Translations under genes and position numbers: made by a program | Assembly: GCA_963783865.1 (NCBI GenBank) | Contig: CAWAPD010000002.1 | Location: 473,376-537,375, forward strand | Direction: 5' to 3' | Length of the DNA: 64,000 nt | DNA from: CAWAPD01 sp963783865 | GTDB taxonomy: Bacteria; Actinomycetota; Thermoleophilia; UBA2241 | Shown here: positions 26,817-34,696 of the stretch, piece after piece | How positions within the stretch are numbered: the first letter of the stretch is position 1 | Layout: each line of letters starts with the position of its first letter | The notes under the pieces: model-generated | The model's input: the letters and a program-made list of their open reading frames with translations, nothing else | Database searches by the model: none | What the model was told of the DNA's origin: nothing

Positions 26817-28531
26817 GGCACGAGCTTGGGCGCGAGCTTCCAGAGGTCGATGCCGAGCTTCTCGTTCTCGCCGTAGTCGATCGGGATGTCGACGACCACG
26901 GGGCAGCGCGCGTCGATCGCGCGGGCGAGCACGGCGGGCAGGTCGCCCGCGCGCTCGACGCGCATCCCCTCGACGCCGAAGGCGCGCGCCAGGCCGACGA
27001 TGTCGGGGTTCTCGAACCGCGTGCCGGACACGTGACCGAAGCGGCGCAGCTGGTGCATCTCGATCAGACCGAAGGACCCGTCGCGCCAGACCAGGACGAC
27101 GATCGGCACGTTGAGACGTTTGGCCGTCTCGAGCTCGGCGACGTTCATCAGGAACCCGCCGTCGCCGACCACGGCGGCGACCGTCTGACGGCCGGTCGCC
27201 AGCGACGCGGCGATGGCGGCCGGCAGGCCGAACCCCATCGCCGCGAACCCGTTCGAGATGAGCACGGTGTTCGGGTCGTGGGCCTCCCACAGGCGCGCGA
27301 CCCACAGCTTGTGGGCGCCGACGTCCGACACGAGCACCGCCCGGGGGTCGAGCACGCGGCGCAGCTCGTGCAGCACGCGCTGCGGCTTGACCGGCAAGTC
27401 GTCGTCGCCGCCGGCGTCGAGGGCGACGGCGAGCGCCTGGTGGTAGGGCGGCACCGCGAAGCTCGACTGGGGCGTGTCCAGGAGGAGGTTGCCCAGCCGC
27501 GAGAGGGTCAGGTCGATGTCGCCGAGGAGCTCGACCTCGGGCACGAAGTGGGCGTCGATCTCGGGCGAGACGGTGTCGATGCAGACGATGCGCTTGCGTC
27601 CGTCGGGGTTCCAGGCCGACGGCGCCCACTCGACGAGGTCGTATCCCACCGCGACGACCAGGTCGACGGTGCCGAGGAACCCCTCGGGGTAGTTCTGGGC
27701 GCGCAGGCCGGCCGTGAACAGGAAGTGCTCGTCGCCGGCGTCGAGGACCCCCTTGCCCATGAAGGTGGAGATCACGTGCAGGCCGGTCCGCTTGCAGAAG
27801 GCGCGCAGGGCTCTGGATGCGCGCTGGCGCACCACGCCGTTGCCGACCAGCAGCACCGGCTTGATCGCGTTCCCGATCAGGTCAGCGGCGCGCTCGAGCG
27901 ACGCGTCGTCGGGCTCGGCGTACGCCTTCGGCACGCGCGCCAGCGGGTGGCCGGTCACCGTCTGCTCGAGCACGTCCTGGGGCAGTTCGAGATGGGTCGC
28001 CCCCGGCTTCTCGTCGGCGGCCACGACGAACGCCTTGCGCACCGCCTCGGGGATCATGCGCGGGTCGTGGATGCGCGCGTTCCACTTGGTCATCGGCCGC
28101 ATCATCTCGACCGTGTCGATGAACTGGTGGGTCTCCTTGTGCATGCCGGCGAGGTCGACCTGGCCGGTCAGGGCCACGAGCGGGGCGTGGTCGAGGTTGG
28201 CGTCGGCGACGCCGGTGGCGAGGTTGGTGGCGCCGGGGCCCAGCGTGGCGAGACACACACCGGGGCAGTGCGTCAGGCGGCCGTAGGCGTCGGCCATGAA
28301 GGCAGCGCCCTGCTCGTGGTGGGTGGGCACGAACGTGATCTGGTCCGAGTGCTCGAGGGCTTCGCTGACGTCGAGCGTCTCCTCGCCGGGGATGCCGAAC
28401 ACGTACTCGACGCCCTCGTTCTCGAGGCACTCGACGAACAGCTCCGCGGCCGGGCGTTCTTCCGGCCGCAGCGCGGCCGTGCGTTTCCCCTCCCCACGTC
28501 GGCTCGGGCGGCTTGTCGGCCGGGCGCTCAT
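26813..28531 (-). CDS. Acetolactate synthase-like ThDP enzyme (catabolic type)
   Basis: The 572-residue enzyme probably condenses two pyruvates to acetolactate. The catalytic glutamate is in PTHHEQGAAFMADAYG. The ThDP/Mg motif begins GDGGFLMNVAELETAKRLNV and continues into VWRDGSFGLIEMHQ. That last stretch resembles AlsS-type catabolic enzymes rather than IlvB, and no regulatory small subunit lies nearby. Its ATG at 28531 starts 2 bases after the tsaD stop. Residues 1-35 form a charged extension. Confidence 0.86.
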   Translation of the reverse strand: MSARPTSRPSRRGEGKRTAALRPEERPAAELFVECLENEGVEYVFGIPGEETLDVSEALEHSDQITFVPTHHEQGAAFMADAYGRLTHCPGVCLATLGPGATNLATGVADANLDHAPLVALTGQVDLAGMHKETHQFIDTVEMMRPMTKWNARIHDPRMIPEAVRKAFVVAADEKPGATHLELPQDVLEQTVTGHPLARVPKAYAEPDDASLERAADLIGNAIKPVLLVGNGVVRQRASRALRAFCKRTGLHVISTFMGKGVLDAGDEHFLFTAGLRAQNYPEGFLGTVDLVVAVGYDLVEWAPSAWNPDGRKRIVCIDTVSPEIDAHFVPEVELLGDIDLTLSRLGNLLLDTPQSSFAVPPYHQALAVALDAGGDDDLPVKPQRVLHELRRVLDPRAVLVSDVGAHKLWVARLWEAHDPNTVLISNGFAAMGFGLPAAIAASLATGRQTVAAVVGDGGFLMNVAELETAKRLNVPIVVLVWRDGSFGLIEMHQLRRFGHVSGTRFENPDIVGLARAFGVEGMRVERAGDLPAVLARAIDARCPVVVDIPIDYGENEKLGIDLWKLAPKLVP

Positions 28532-28533
28532 CT

Positions 28534-29544
28534 CTAGCGCTTGTTCCCCGCCAGCGCCGGTTCCGACGCGAACGCGTCGAGGGCCAGGTACTGCGGCCAG
28601 GCGATATCGTCGAGGAACGACGCGGCGAGGCCGACCATGGCGGCGTTGTCGGTGCACAGGGCCGCGGGCGGCGTGAACAGCTCAAGACCCCTGGCGGCGC
28701 AGGCCTCGGCCATGCGGGCGCGGAGCCGCGAGTTGGCGGCGACGCCGCCGGCGATGGCGACGCGCCCGAGCCCTTCGCCGACCGCGCAGCGCACCGTCTT
28801 GAGCACGAGCTGATCGACGATCGCGTCCTGGTAGGAGGCGGCGACGGAGGCGCGGCGCGCCTCCGTCGCCGCCTCCGGGTGGTCGCGCAGGTAGTAGAGC
28901 AGCGCGGTCTTCAGGCCGCTGAAGCTGAAGTCGAGGCCCTGCTGCAGGCTGCGCGGGAAGTCGACCGCCTTGGGGTCGCCTTGCGCGGCCAGCAGGTCGA
29001 GCTCGCGCCCGCCCGGGTACGGCAGACCGAGCAGGCGGGCGCCCTTGTCGAACGCCTCGCCGGCCGCGTCGTCGAGCGTCTGCCCGGCGACGCGGAACGA
29101 CACGCCGTCGTCGACGACCGCCAGCAGCGTGTGACCGCCGCTCGCCGTGAGGCACACGAACGGCGCCTCGGCGCCGGCCGCGTAGGCGGCGGCCAGGTGG
29201 CCCTGCAGGTGGTCGACCGGCGTGAACGGCAGGCGGCGCGCGTAGGCGATCGCCTTGGCCGCCGACAACCCGACGAGCAAGGCGCCGATCAGGCCGGGGC
29301 CACGGGTGGCGGCGACGCCTTGAAGGTCGTCCCACCCGACGCCGGCCTCGGCCAGGGCATCCTCGACGACGCTCGCCAGCAGCTCGGTGTGGCGCCGCGA
29401 GGCGACCTCGGGGACGACGCCGCCGAACGGCGCGTGGAACTCGTGTTGCGACGACACGAGCGAGGCCAGGATCTCGCGGTCGCGCGTCAGGGCGACGCTC
29501 GTGTCGTCGCACGACGTCTCGAGACAGAGCAGCAGGCGGCTCAC
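28534..29544 (-). CDS. tsaD: tRNA threonylcarbamoyladenosine transferase TsaD
   Basis: TsaD installs threonylcarbamoyl on A37 of ANN-decoding tRNAs together with TsaB and TsaE. The 336-residue protein begins SRLLLCLETSCDDTSVAL, has the metal-binding HLQGH motif, and has the nucleotide motif AIAGGVAANSRLR. The GTG start at 29544 overlaps the rimI stop as GTGA. It is part of a continuous tsaE-tsaB-rimI-tsaD unit. Confidence 0.97.
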   Translation of the reverse strand: MSRLLLCLETSCDDTSVALTRDREILASLVSSQHEFHAPFGGVVPEVASRRHTELLASVVEDALAEAGVGWDDLQGVAATRGPGLIGALLVGLSAAKAIAYARRLPFTPVDHLQGHLAAAYAAGAEAPFVCLTASGGHTLLAVVDDGVSFRVAGQTLDDAAGEAFDKGARLLGLPYPGGRELDLLAAQGDPKAVDFPRSLQQGLDFSFSGLKTALLYYLRDHPEAATEARRASVAASYQDAIVDQLVLKTVRCAVGEGLGRVAIAGGVAANSRLRARMAEACAARGLELFTPPAALCTDNAAMVGLAASFLDDIAWPQYLALDAFASEPALAGNKR

Positions 29545-30050
29545 GCGCTGTCGCCCTCCCAGTCCTTCCACATGATCAGGGCGTCCTCGCGGTTGTCCAC
29601 GTAGTAGCCGCGGCGCACGCCGGTGGCGATGAAGCCGAAGCTGCGGTAGAGCTCGATCGCCGTCTCGTTGGAGACGCGCACCTCGAGCGTGTGGCCACGG
29701 TGCGGCTCGCGCTCGGCGATCTCGAAGTACTCCTCGAGCAGGTCGCTGGCGATCCGGTCGCGCCGGTGGGTGGGGTGCACGGCCAGGTTCATGATGTGCC
29801 ACACGTCGACGAACATGTCGGCGATGAGGTAGCCCGCGAGCTCGCGGTCGAGCTCGTGCTCGAGCTCGAGCACGAGGCAGATCGACTCGGGCTTGGCCAC
29901 CATGGCGCTGAACACGTTGAGGCTCCAGGGCAGCGTGAAGACGGCGTTCTCGATGGCCACCACGCGGCTCAGGTCGGCGAGGCCCATGGGACGGATGAAC
30001 CGCCTCAGGCCGTCGCCCCGGTCGATCCACTCCGCGGCGGCGGCCGTCAC
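29541..30050 (-). CDS. rimI: Ribosomal-protein-alanine N-acetyltransferase RimI-like
   Basis: The 169-residue GNAT protein has the core NLAVHPTHRRDRIASDLLEE and ends with a RimI-like segment, ELYRSFGFIATGVRRGYY. RimI acetylates the N-terminus of ribosomal protein S18. It is embedded between tsaB and tsaD with GTGA overlaps on both sides, the usual Gram-positive arrangement. The acetyl-CoA loop reads RRDRIAS rather than the usual Q/R-x-x-G-x-G/A, a mild deviation. Confidence 0.9.
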   Translation of the reverse strand: MTAAAAEWIDRGDGLRRFIRPMGLADLSRVVAIENAVFTLPWSLNVFSAMVAKPESICLVLELEHELDRELAGYLIADMFVDVWHIMNLAVHPTHRRDRIASDLLEEYFEIAEREPHRGHTLEVRVSNETAIELYRSFGFIATGVRRGYYVDNREDALIMWKDWEGDSA

Positions 30051-30748
30051 GGCCGCGACCTCGGGACGGCGTCGGGGCGGCGCCCGTAGACGGGCAGGGT
30101 CGCGGCGAAGCCCTCGACCCTGCCCGGCGTGCGCGCCGCCCAGGCGCGGGCGACCATCGCGGCGGTAGGACCGGCGACGGCGGTCTGGCGCACGCCGGCC
30201 GGCAGGCGGCCGGCGTGCAGCACGGCGCCGTCGCCGCCGACCGCCGCCCCCGGCCACCGTTCCAGGTACTCGGCCAGCCCTTGCGCCGGCACGACGCGCA
30301 GCTCCTCCACCTGCTCGACCGGCTGCCAGACGGCGTCGTGGCCGGCACGCAGCGGCCGGAAGACGGCCGCGAACAGCTCGTCGCGGCGGCCGTCGATCAA
30401 CGGAACGACGACCTCGGGCATGCCGCCCGCCGCGCTGGCGATCGCGCCGGCCAGCGCCTCGAGCGTCGGTACGCCGCCGAGCTCGGCGCCGGCGGCCTGC
30501 GCCAGCGCCCGGGCGGTGGCGACCCCGATCCGCAGGCCGGTGAAGGCGCCGGGGCCGAGGCTCACGACGACGGTCGTCACGTCGCCGATGCCGGCCGCCT
30601 CCTCCTGCAGGACCTCGTGGACCTGCGGCAGCAGGCGCTGGGCGTGAGCGGGGCCTTCGGCGCTCAGCGCCTCGCCGACGACGACACCGGTCGACGAGGC
30701 CAGCGCCGCCGAGCAGGCGCGCGTGGCGGTCTCGAGGGCCAGGATCAC
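30047..30748 (-). CDS. tsaB: tRNA threonylcarbamoyladenosine biosynthesis protein TsaB
   Basis: TsaB is the ASKHA-fold partner that scaffolds TsaD. The 233-residue protein begins ILALETATRACSAAL, contains VVVSLGPGAFTGLRIGVATA, and has the later segment PLIDGRRDELFAAVF. GTGA overlaps join it to tsaE upstream and rimI downstream. Longer upstream in-frame sequence is a shadow of tsaE. Confidence 0.95.
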   Translation of the reverse strand: MILALETATRACSAALASSTGVVVGEALSAEGPAHAQRLLPQVHEVLQEEAAGIGDVTTVVVSLGPGAFTGLRIGVATARALAQAAGAELGGVPTLEALAGAIASAAGGMPEVVVPLIDGRRDELFAAVFRPLRAGHDAVWQPVEQVEELRVVPAQGLAEYLERWPGAAVGGDGAVLHAGRLPAGVRQTAVAGPTAAMVARAWAARTPGRVEGFAATLPVYGRRPDAVPRSRP

Positions 30749-31236
30749 GGCCGGACCTCGACGCCGGCGACGCCCTCGCGTTCGAGGCCGGCCGCCAGGC
30801 CGGCCTCGAACGATGCGTCGCCGGTCAGCTCGAGCCCGCGGCTCTCGGGCGCGATGTGGGTCAGCCGGATGGCGGCGTCGGCCGGCGGCAGCTCCGCCGC
30901 GCCGGCCTCGGGCCACTCGACGAACACGACCGCGCCCGGCTCCAGGTAGTCCTCCCAGGAGAACAGCTCGACGTCGGCGCCAGGCGCCAGCCGGTAGAGG
31001 TCGAGGTGGTGCAGGCGCAGGCCGTCGCGGCCGGCGTAGCTCTGGGCCAGGGTGAACGACGGACTGGCGACGGCGCCCTCGACGCCCAGCGCGCGCAGCG
31101 CCTCGCGCACCAGGGTCGTCTTGCCGGTGCCGAGCTCGCCCTCGAGAGTCACGAGGGCCGGGGCCGTGAGCAGCGCGGCGAGCGCGCGTGCGAAGCGCCC
31201 GGTGAGCTCCGGCGAGGCGAGAGTGACGGTCAGCAC
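30745..31236 (-). CDS. tsaE: tRNA threonylcarbamoyladenosine biosynthesis ATPase TsaE
   Basis: The 163-residue P-loop protein provides ATPase activity to the t6A complex. Walker A is GELGTGKTTLVREAL, followed by SPSFTLAQSY and the DLYRL segment typical of YjeE. I chose the GTG at 31236, three bases after the UDG stop. It opens the tsaE-tsaB-rimI-tsaD run. Confidence 0.95.
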   Translation of the reverse strand: MLTVTLASPELTGRFARALAALLTAPALVTLEGELGTGKTTLVREALRALGVEGAVASPSFTLAQSYAGRDGLRLHHLDLYRLAPGADVELFSWEDYLEPGAVVFVEWPEAGAAELPPADAAIRLTHIAPESRGLELTGDASFEAGLAAGLEREGVAGVEVRP

Positions 31237-31238
31237 GG

Positions 31239-31952
31239 CTAGAAGAGGCCGAGCTGTTCGGCGGGGCCGGCTGGAGTCGCCGCCCGCCCGCCCTCGAGGG
31301 GCGGCGAGGCCTGGGCATCGCCGGCGACGTCGTCGCCGGCCGGCGACGCCCCCGCCTCGCCGCCCAGCGGCAGCGCCAGCACCTCGGGGATCCTGAGGAA
31401 GTCCTGCTTGAGCGTCGCCAGCATCGCCGGCGTGTACAGCGCGGCTGCCGGATGGAAGATCGGGTAGAGGTACAGCTCGCAACCGCCGAGCGTGCGCCGC
31501 TGCGGCTTGCCGTGCACGCGGGTGATGCCGGTCTGGTCGCCCGACAGCAGCTTGGTCGAGAAGTTGCCGAGGGTGCAGACCACGCGCGGCCGGATCAGTC
31601 CGACCTGGCGCAGCAGGTAGGGCTCGCAGGCCTCGATCTCCTCGGGCTTGGGGTCGCGGTTGTTCGGCGGCCGCGACTTGAGGACGTTGGCGATGTACAC
31701 CTGGCCGCGCCGCAGGCCGATCGACTCGAGGAGCTGGTCGAGCAGCTTGCCCGCCTGGCCGACGAACGGCCGCCCCTGCTGGTCCTCGTGATAGCCGGGC
31801 GCCTCGCCCACGAACATCAGGTCGGCGCCGGGGTCGCCCTCGCCGAACACGGCCCGGGTCCGCGTCGCGCCCAGGGCGCACTTCTCGCAGGCCTCTACCT
31901 CGCGGCGGAGCTGGTCGAGCGCGGAGACGATGTCGTCAGTGGCAGGTGGCAC
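31239..31952 (-). CDS. Family 4 (Fe-S) uracil-DNA glycosylase
   Basis: This enzyme removes uracil from DNA; family 4 contains a [4Fe-4S] cluster. The 237-residue protein has CEKC near the N-terminus. It also has the active-site motif GEAPGYHEDQQGRPFVGQAG, the second cysteine pair C-x16-C around EACEPYLLRQVGLIRPRVVC, and the FHPAAAL motif. The GTG start at 31952 lies 17 bases inside the FmdB gene end; no better start keeps the first cysteine pair. A proline/alanine-rich C-terminal tail follows the domain. Confidence 0.92.
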   Translation of the reverse strand: MPPATDDIVSALDQLRREVEACEKCALGATRTRAVFGEGDPGADLMFVGEAPGYHEDQQGRPFVGQAGKLLDQLLESIGLRRGQVYIANVLKSRPPNNRDPKPEEIEACEPYLLRQVGLIRPRVVCTLGNFSTKLLSGDQTGITRVHGKPQRRTLGGCELYLYPIFHPAAALYTPAMLATLKQDFLRIPEVLALPLGGEAGASPAGDDVAGDAQASPPLEGGRAATPAGPAEQLGLF

Positions 31953-32154
31953 AGGAGGAACTCGCGCAGGACGAGCAGCTCTTGGTCGCTCCCTTGCCGC
32001 CGAGGTCGGCGGACGACGAGTGCACGGCGAACTTCGAGAAGATGCGGCGCACCTCGGGCGACTCGCAGCGCTCGCAGCGGGGCTTGTCGCCGTTGCGCAC
32101 GAGCTCCTCGAACTCGCTGCCGCACTCGTCGCAGATGAACTCGTAGATCGGCAT
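31936..32154 (-). CDS. FmdB/CxxC zinc-ribbon small protein
   Basis: The 72-residue FmdB-family protein starts MPIYEFICDECGSEFEELV and has the second cysteine pair CERCESPEVRRIFSKF, forming a zinc ribbon. The C-terminal tail is cysteine-rich (SCSSCASSSCATCH). The family is linked with regulation or assembly roles but has no settled function. No ribosome site precedes the ATG; a TACACT -10 element ends 6 bases before it, so the mRNA is probably leaderless. Confidence 0.88.
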   Translation of the reverse strand: MPIYEFICDECGSEFEELVRNGDKPRCERCESPEVRRIFSKFAVHSSSADLGGKGATKSCSSCASSSCATCH

Positions 32155-32166
32155 GGCCGTAGTGTA
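32155..32166 (-). promoter_or_regulatory. -10 element for a leaderless FmdB/UDG/tsa transcript
   Basis: TACACT (32166-32161) is followed by ACGGCC and then the FmdB ATG at 32154. A start 7 bases after the hexamer would fall on the A of the ATG. No clear -35 is seen. Confidence 0.5.
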
Positions 32167-32394
32167 CCACCGGCCCCCGGCGCCCACGCTCGGGACGGCC
32201 AGTCCGGCGCAGCGCGTTTGTCCATCGGGGAGGCAGGGGCAGATTGACCGCTGGAGAACGTTCTCCTACGCTATGCGCAGCCCCTGCTTCGAGCCTTCGG
32301 CCGGAGACGGGGGACCTCGGACCAGCGAAGCGCCAGGCCACAGGCCGGCGCGGTACCGCCGCCACAGGCGGACTGCAGCCAGAGGAGCCAAGGC

Positions 32395-33291
32395 TTGCCG
32401 GCAGACGACGTCATCGAGTCGCCGAACGACGTGTGCGTGATCGGACCCGGCCGCCTCGGGTCGACCCTCGTGGTCAACCTCGAGCGGGCGGGCTTCGCGG
32501 TGCGTTGCATCCCTGGGCGCGCCGCGGTCGAGGACGACGAGGGGCTCGGAGAGCTCTTCGCCGGCGATCTCGCCGAGCCCCTCGTCGTTTGGCTCTGCGT
32601 GCCCGACGACGCCATCGCCGCCGTGGCCCGCGGCGTGGCCAAGGCGCTGCCGGCGGCCTCGGCGGCGTCCGTCACCGTGGTCCACTCCAGCGGCCTCGGC
32701 TCGCTGGCGCTGCTCGACGACGCCGGCGCCGCCGGCGCCCGCGTGCTCGTCCTCCATCCCCTGCAGACCTTCGCCGGCGGCGTGCCCGACCCGCAGGCGC
32801 TGGCCGGCGTGCCGTTCGCCGTGACGGCGGCGGACGCCGGCGGCGCGGCCGTGGGCCGCGCCCTCGTCCGCCGCCTCGGCGGCGTGCCGTTCGACCTGCC
32901 CGACGACGCCAAGGGCGGCTACCACCTGGCGGCGGCCGTCGCCAGCAACCTGCTGGTGGCGCTCGAAAGCGAGGCCGGCGAGCTGCTGGCCACGGCCGCC
33001 GGCCTCACGCCGGCGCGGGCCAACGAGCTGCTGGCGCCGCTCCTGGCCACGACCGTCGCCAACCTGCGCGAGAAAGGCCCGGAGGGTGCGCTGACCGGCC
33101 CCGTCGCCCGGGGCGACGTGGGCACCGTGCGCGCCCACCTCGACCTGCTCGCGCGCCGGGCGCCGCGTTTCGCCGACGCCTACCGCGCGCTCTCGCTGCG
33201 CGCGCTCACGCTGGCCGCGCCCCGGCTCGACGACGAGATGGTGCGCGCCCTGCGCGCCCTGCTCTCGTCGTCGCAGGAGGCGCGGCCGTGA
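32395..33291 (+). CDS. Rossmann-like/DUF2520 oxidoreductase next to panC
   Basis: The 298-residue protein has an N-terminal NADP-type Rossmann fold (VCVIGPGRLGSTLVVNLERA) and a C-terminal DUF2520 domain containing KGGYHLAAAVASNLLVAL. This two-domain layout resembles ketopantoate reductase and F420-NADP oxidoreductase relatives. It starts at a TTG at 32395 behind GAGGAG and overlaps panC as GTGA. The operon position suggests a role in pantothenate synthesis, perhaps as a PanE-like step, but the reaction is unproven. Confidence 0.88.
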   Translation: MPADDVIESPNDVCVIGPGRLGSTLVVNLERAGFAVRCIPGRAAVEDDEGLGELFAGDLAEPLVVWLCVPDDAIAAVARGVAKALPAASAASVTVVHSSGLGSLALLDDAGAAGARVLVLHPLQTFAGGVPDPQALAGVPFAVTAADAGGAAVGRALVRRLGGVPFDLPDDAKGGYHLAAAVASNLLVALESEAGELLATAAGLTPARANELLAPLLATTVANLREKGPEGALTGPVARGDVGTVRAHLDLLARRAPRFADAYRALSLRALTLAAPRLDDEMVRALRALLSSSQEARP

Positions 33292-34217
33292 TCGTCGCGC
33301 GCACCATCGCCGAGGTCCGCGCGGCCACGCGCGAGCTGCCGCGCCCGCTCGGGCTCGTCCCCACGATGGGCGCCCTCCACGAAGGGCACCTCGAGCTGGC
33401 GCGAGCGGCGAAGGCGGAGTGCGCGAGCGTCGTCCTGTCCATCTTCGTGAACCCCACCCAGTTCCACGAGGAAGAGGACCTCGACCTGTATCCCCGCGAC
33501 GAGGCGCGCGACCTCGAGCTCGCCGAGGCGGCCGGCGCGGACCTGGTGTTCGCCCCGGAGGTCGCCGAGATGTATCCAGACGGCTTCGCGACCACGGTGA
33601 GCGTGCGCGGCGAGCTGACCTCGTTCTACGAAGGCGCGGTGCGGCCCGGCCATTTCGACGGCGTGACCACGGTGGTCACCAAGCTGCTCACGATCGTCGG
33701 TCCCGACGCCGCCTTCTTCGGGCGCAAGGACGGGCAGCAGCTCGCCGTCGTCCGGCGGCTGGCGGCCGACCTCGAGCTGCCCGTGGAGATCGTCGCCGTC
33801 GAGACGGTGCGCGAACCCGACGGCCTCGCCCTGAGCTCGCGCAACGCGCACCTCAACGCCGCCCAGCGCGCCAAGGCGGCCGACCTGCACCGCGCCCTCG
33901 AGGCGGGGCGGCAGGTCGCGGCCCACGGCGTCCGCGCCGTCATCGACGAGACGACGGCCATGCTCGTGCTCGGGTTCCCGCCCTACGTCGGCGCCGCGCA
34001 GGCCGGACCGCAGTTCTCGGTCGACTACGTGCAGGTCGTCGACCCCGACACCTTCGAGCGGGTCGACGACCCGGCCCCCGACAGCCTCATCATCGCCGCC
34101 GTCCGCCTGGGCGAGACGCGGCTCATCGACAACCTCCCCATCGGGGAGGAGCCCCTGAAGGACAGAGACGGCGAGCCGGCCGTGGCCGAACGGCCGGCTC
34201 TCGGAGAGGAAGGGTGA
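33288..34217 (+). CDS. panC: Pantothenate synthetase
   Basis: PanC joins pantoate and beta-alanine using ATP. The 309-residue protein has PTMGALHEGHLEL (the HxGH adenylation motif), FVNPTQF, FGRKDGQQLAVVRRL and LALSSRNAHL. The GTG at 33288 follows GGAGG and overlaps the previous stop. About 25 extra charged C-terminal residues follow the usual end ETRLIDNLPI, just before the yjbQ overlap. Confidence 0.96.
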   Translation: MIVARTIAEVRAATRELPRPLGLVPTMGALHEGHLELARAAKAECASVVLSIFVNPTQFHEEEDLDLYPRDEARDLELAEAAGADLVFAPEVAEMYPDGFATTVSVRGELTSFYEGAVRPGHFDGVTTVVTKLLTIVGPDAAFFGRKDGQQLAVVRRLAADLELPVEIVAVETVREPDGLALSSRNAHLNAAQRAKAADLHRALEAGRQVAAHGVRAVIDETTAMLVLGFPPYVGAAQAGPQFSVDYVQVVDPDTFERVDDPAPDSLIIAAVRLGETRLIDNLPIGEEPLKDRDGEPAVAERPALGEEG

Positions 34218-34696
34218 GCGACGTGGCAACCGTCATCATCAACGGCAGGCGCAAGGCGAGCGTCCGCGAGGGCCTCGCCTGCGTGGTCACCGGCACGATC
34301 GAGTTCTCGACCGAGGGCGACGCGCAGGCGGTGCGCATCACCGACGACGTCGCCGAGGCGCTGCGCCAGACCGGCCTGCGCGACGGCACGATCACCGTGT
34401 TCGCGCCCGGCGCGACCGGGGCGATCACGACCCTCGAGTGGGAGCCCGGCGTCATCCAGGACTTCCAGCGAGTGCTCGACGAGATCGTGCCGCCCGAGGG
34501 CGTGTGGCAGCACAACATCAACAATCGCGACGGCAACGCCCACTCGCACGTCCGCGCCGGCATCCTGGGGCCGTCGCTGACGGTGCCGTTCGTCGACGGC
34601 CGCATGACGCTCGGCCGCTTTCAGGAACTGGTCTTCGTCGACCTCGACGCGCGCCCGCGCGACCGCAAGCTGATCGTCCAGGTGATGGGCGTATGA
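34214..34696 (+). CDS. yjbQ: YjbQ/UPF0047 family protein
   Basis: The 160-residue protein has the family core HNINNRDGNAHSHVRAGILG and ends VFVDLDARPRDRKLIVQVMG. YjbQ proteins have been associated with weak thiamine-phosphate synthase activity, but the true role is uncertain. It overlaps panC as GTGA and the next gene as ATGA, so all four genes of this operon are coupled. An alternative GTG at 34223 is possible. Confidence 0.9.
   Translation: MSDVATVIINGRRKASVREGLACVVTGTIEFSTEGDAQAVRITDDVAEALRQTGLRDGTITVFAPGATGAITTLEWEPGVIQDFQRVLDEIVPPEGVWQHNINNRDGNAHSHVRAGILGPSLTVPFVDGRMTLGRFQELVFVDLDARPRDRKLIVQVMGV

Noticed and set aside
26817..27629. N-terminal extension of the GNAT gene
   Set aside because: The longer frame is an out-of-frame reading of the acetolactate synthase gene; the GTG at 26816 with GTGA overlap is the sensible start.
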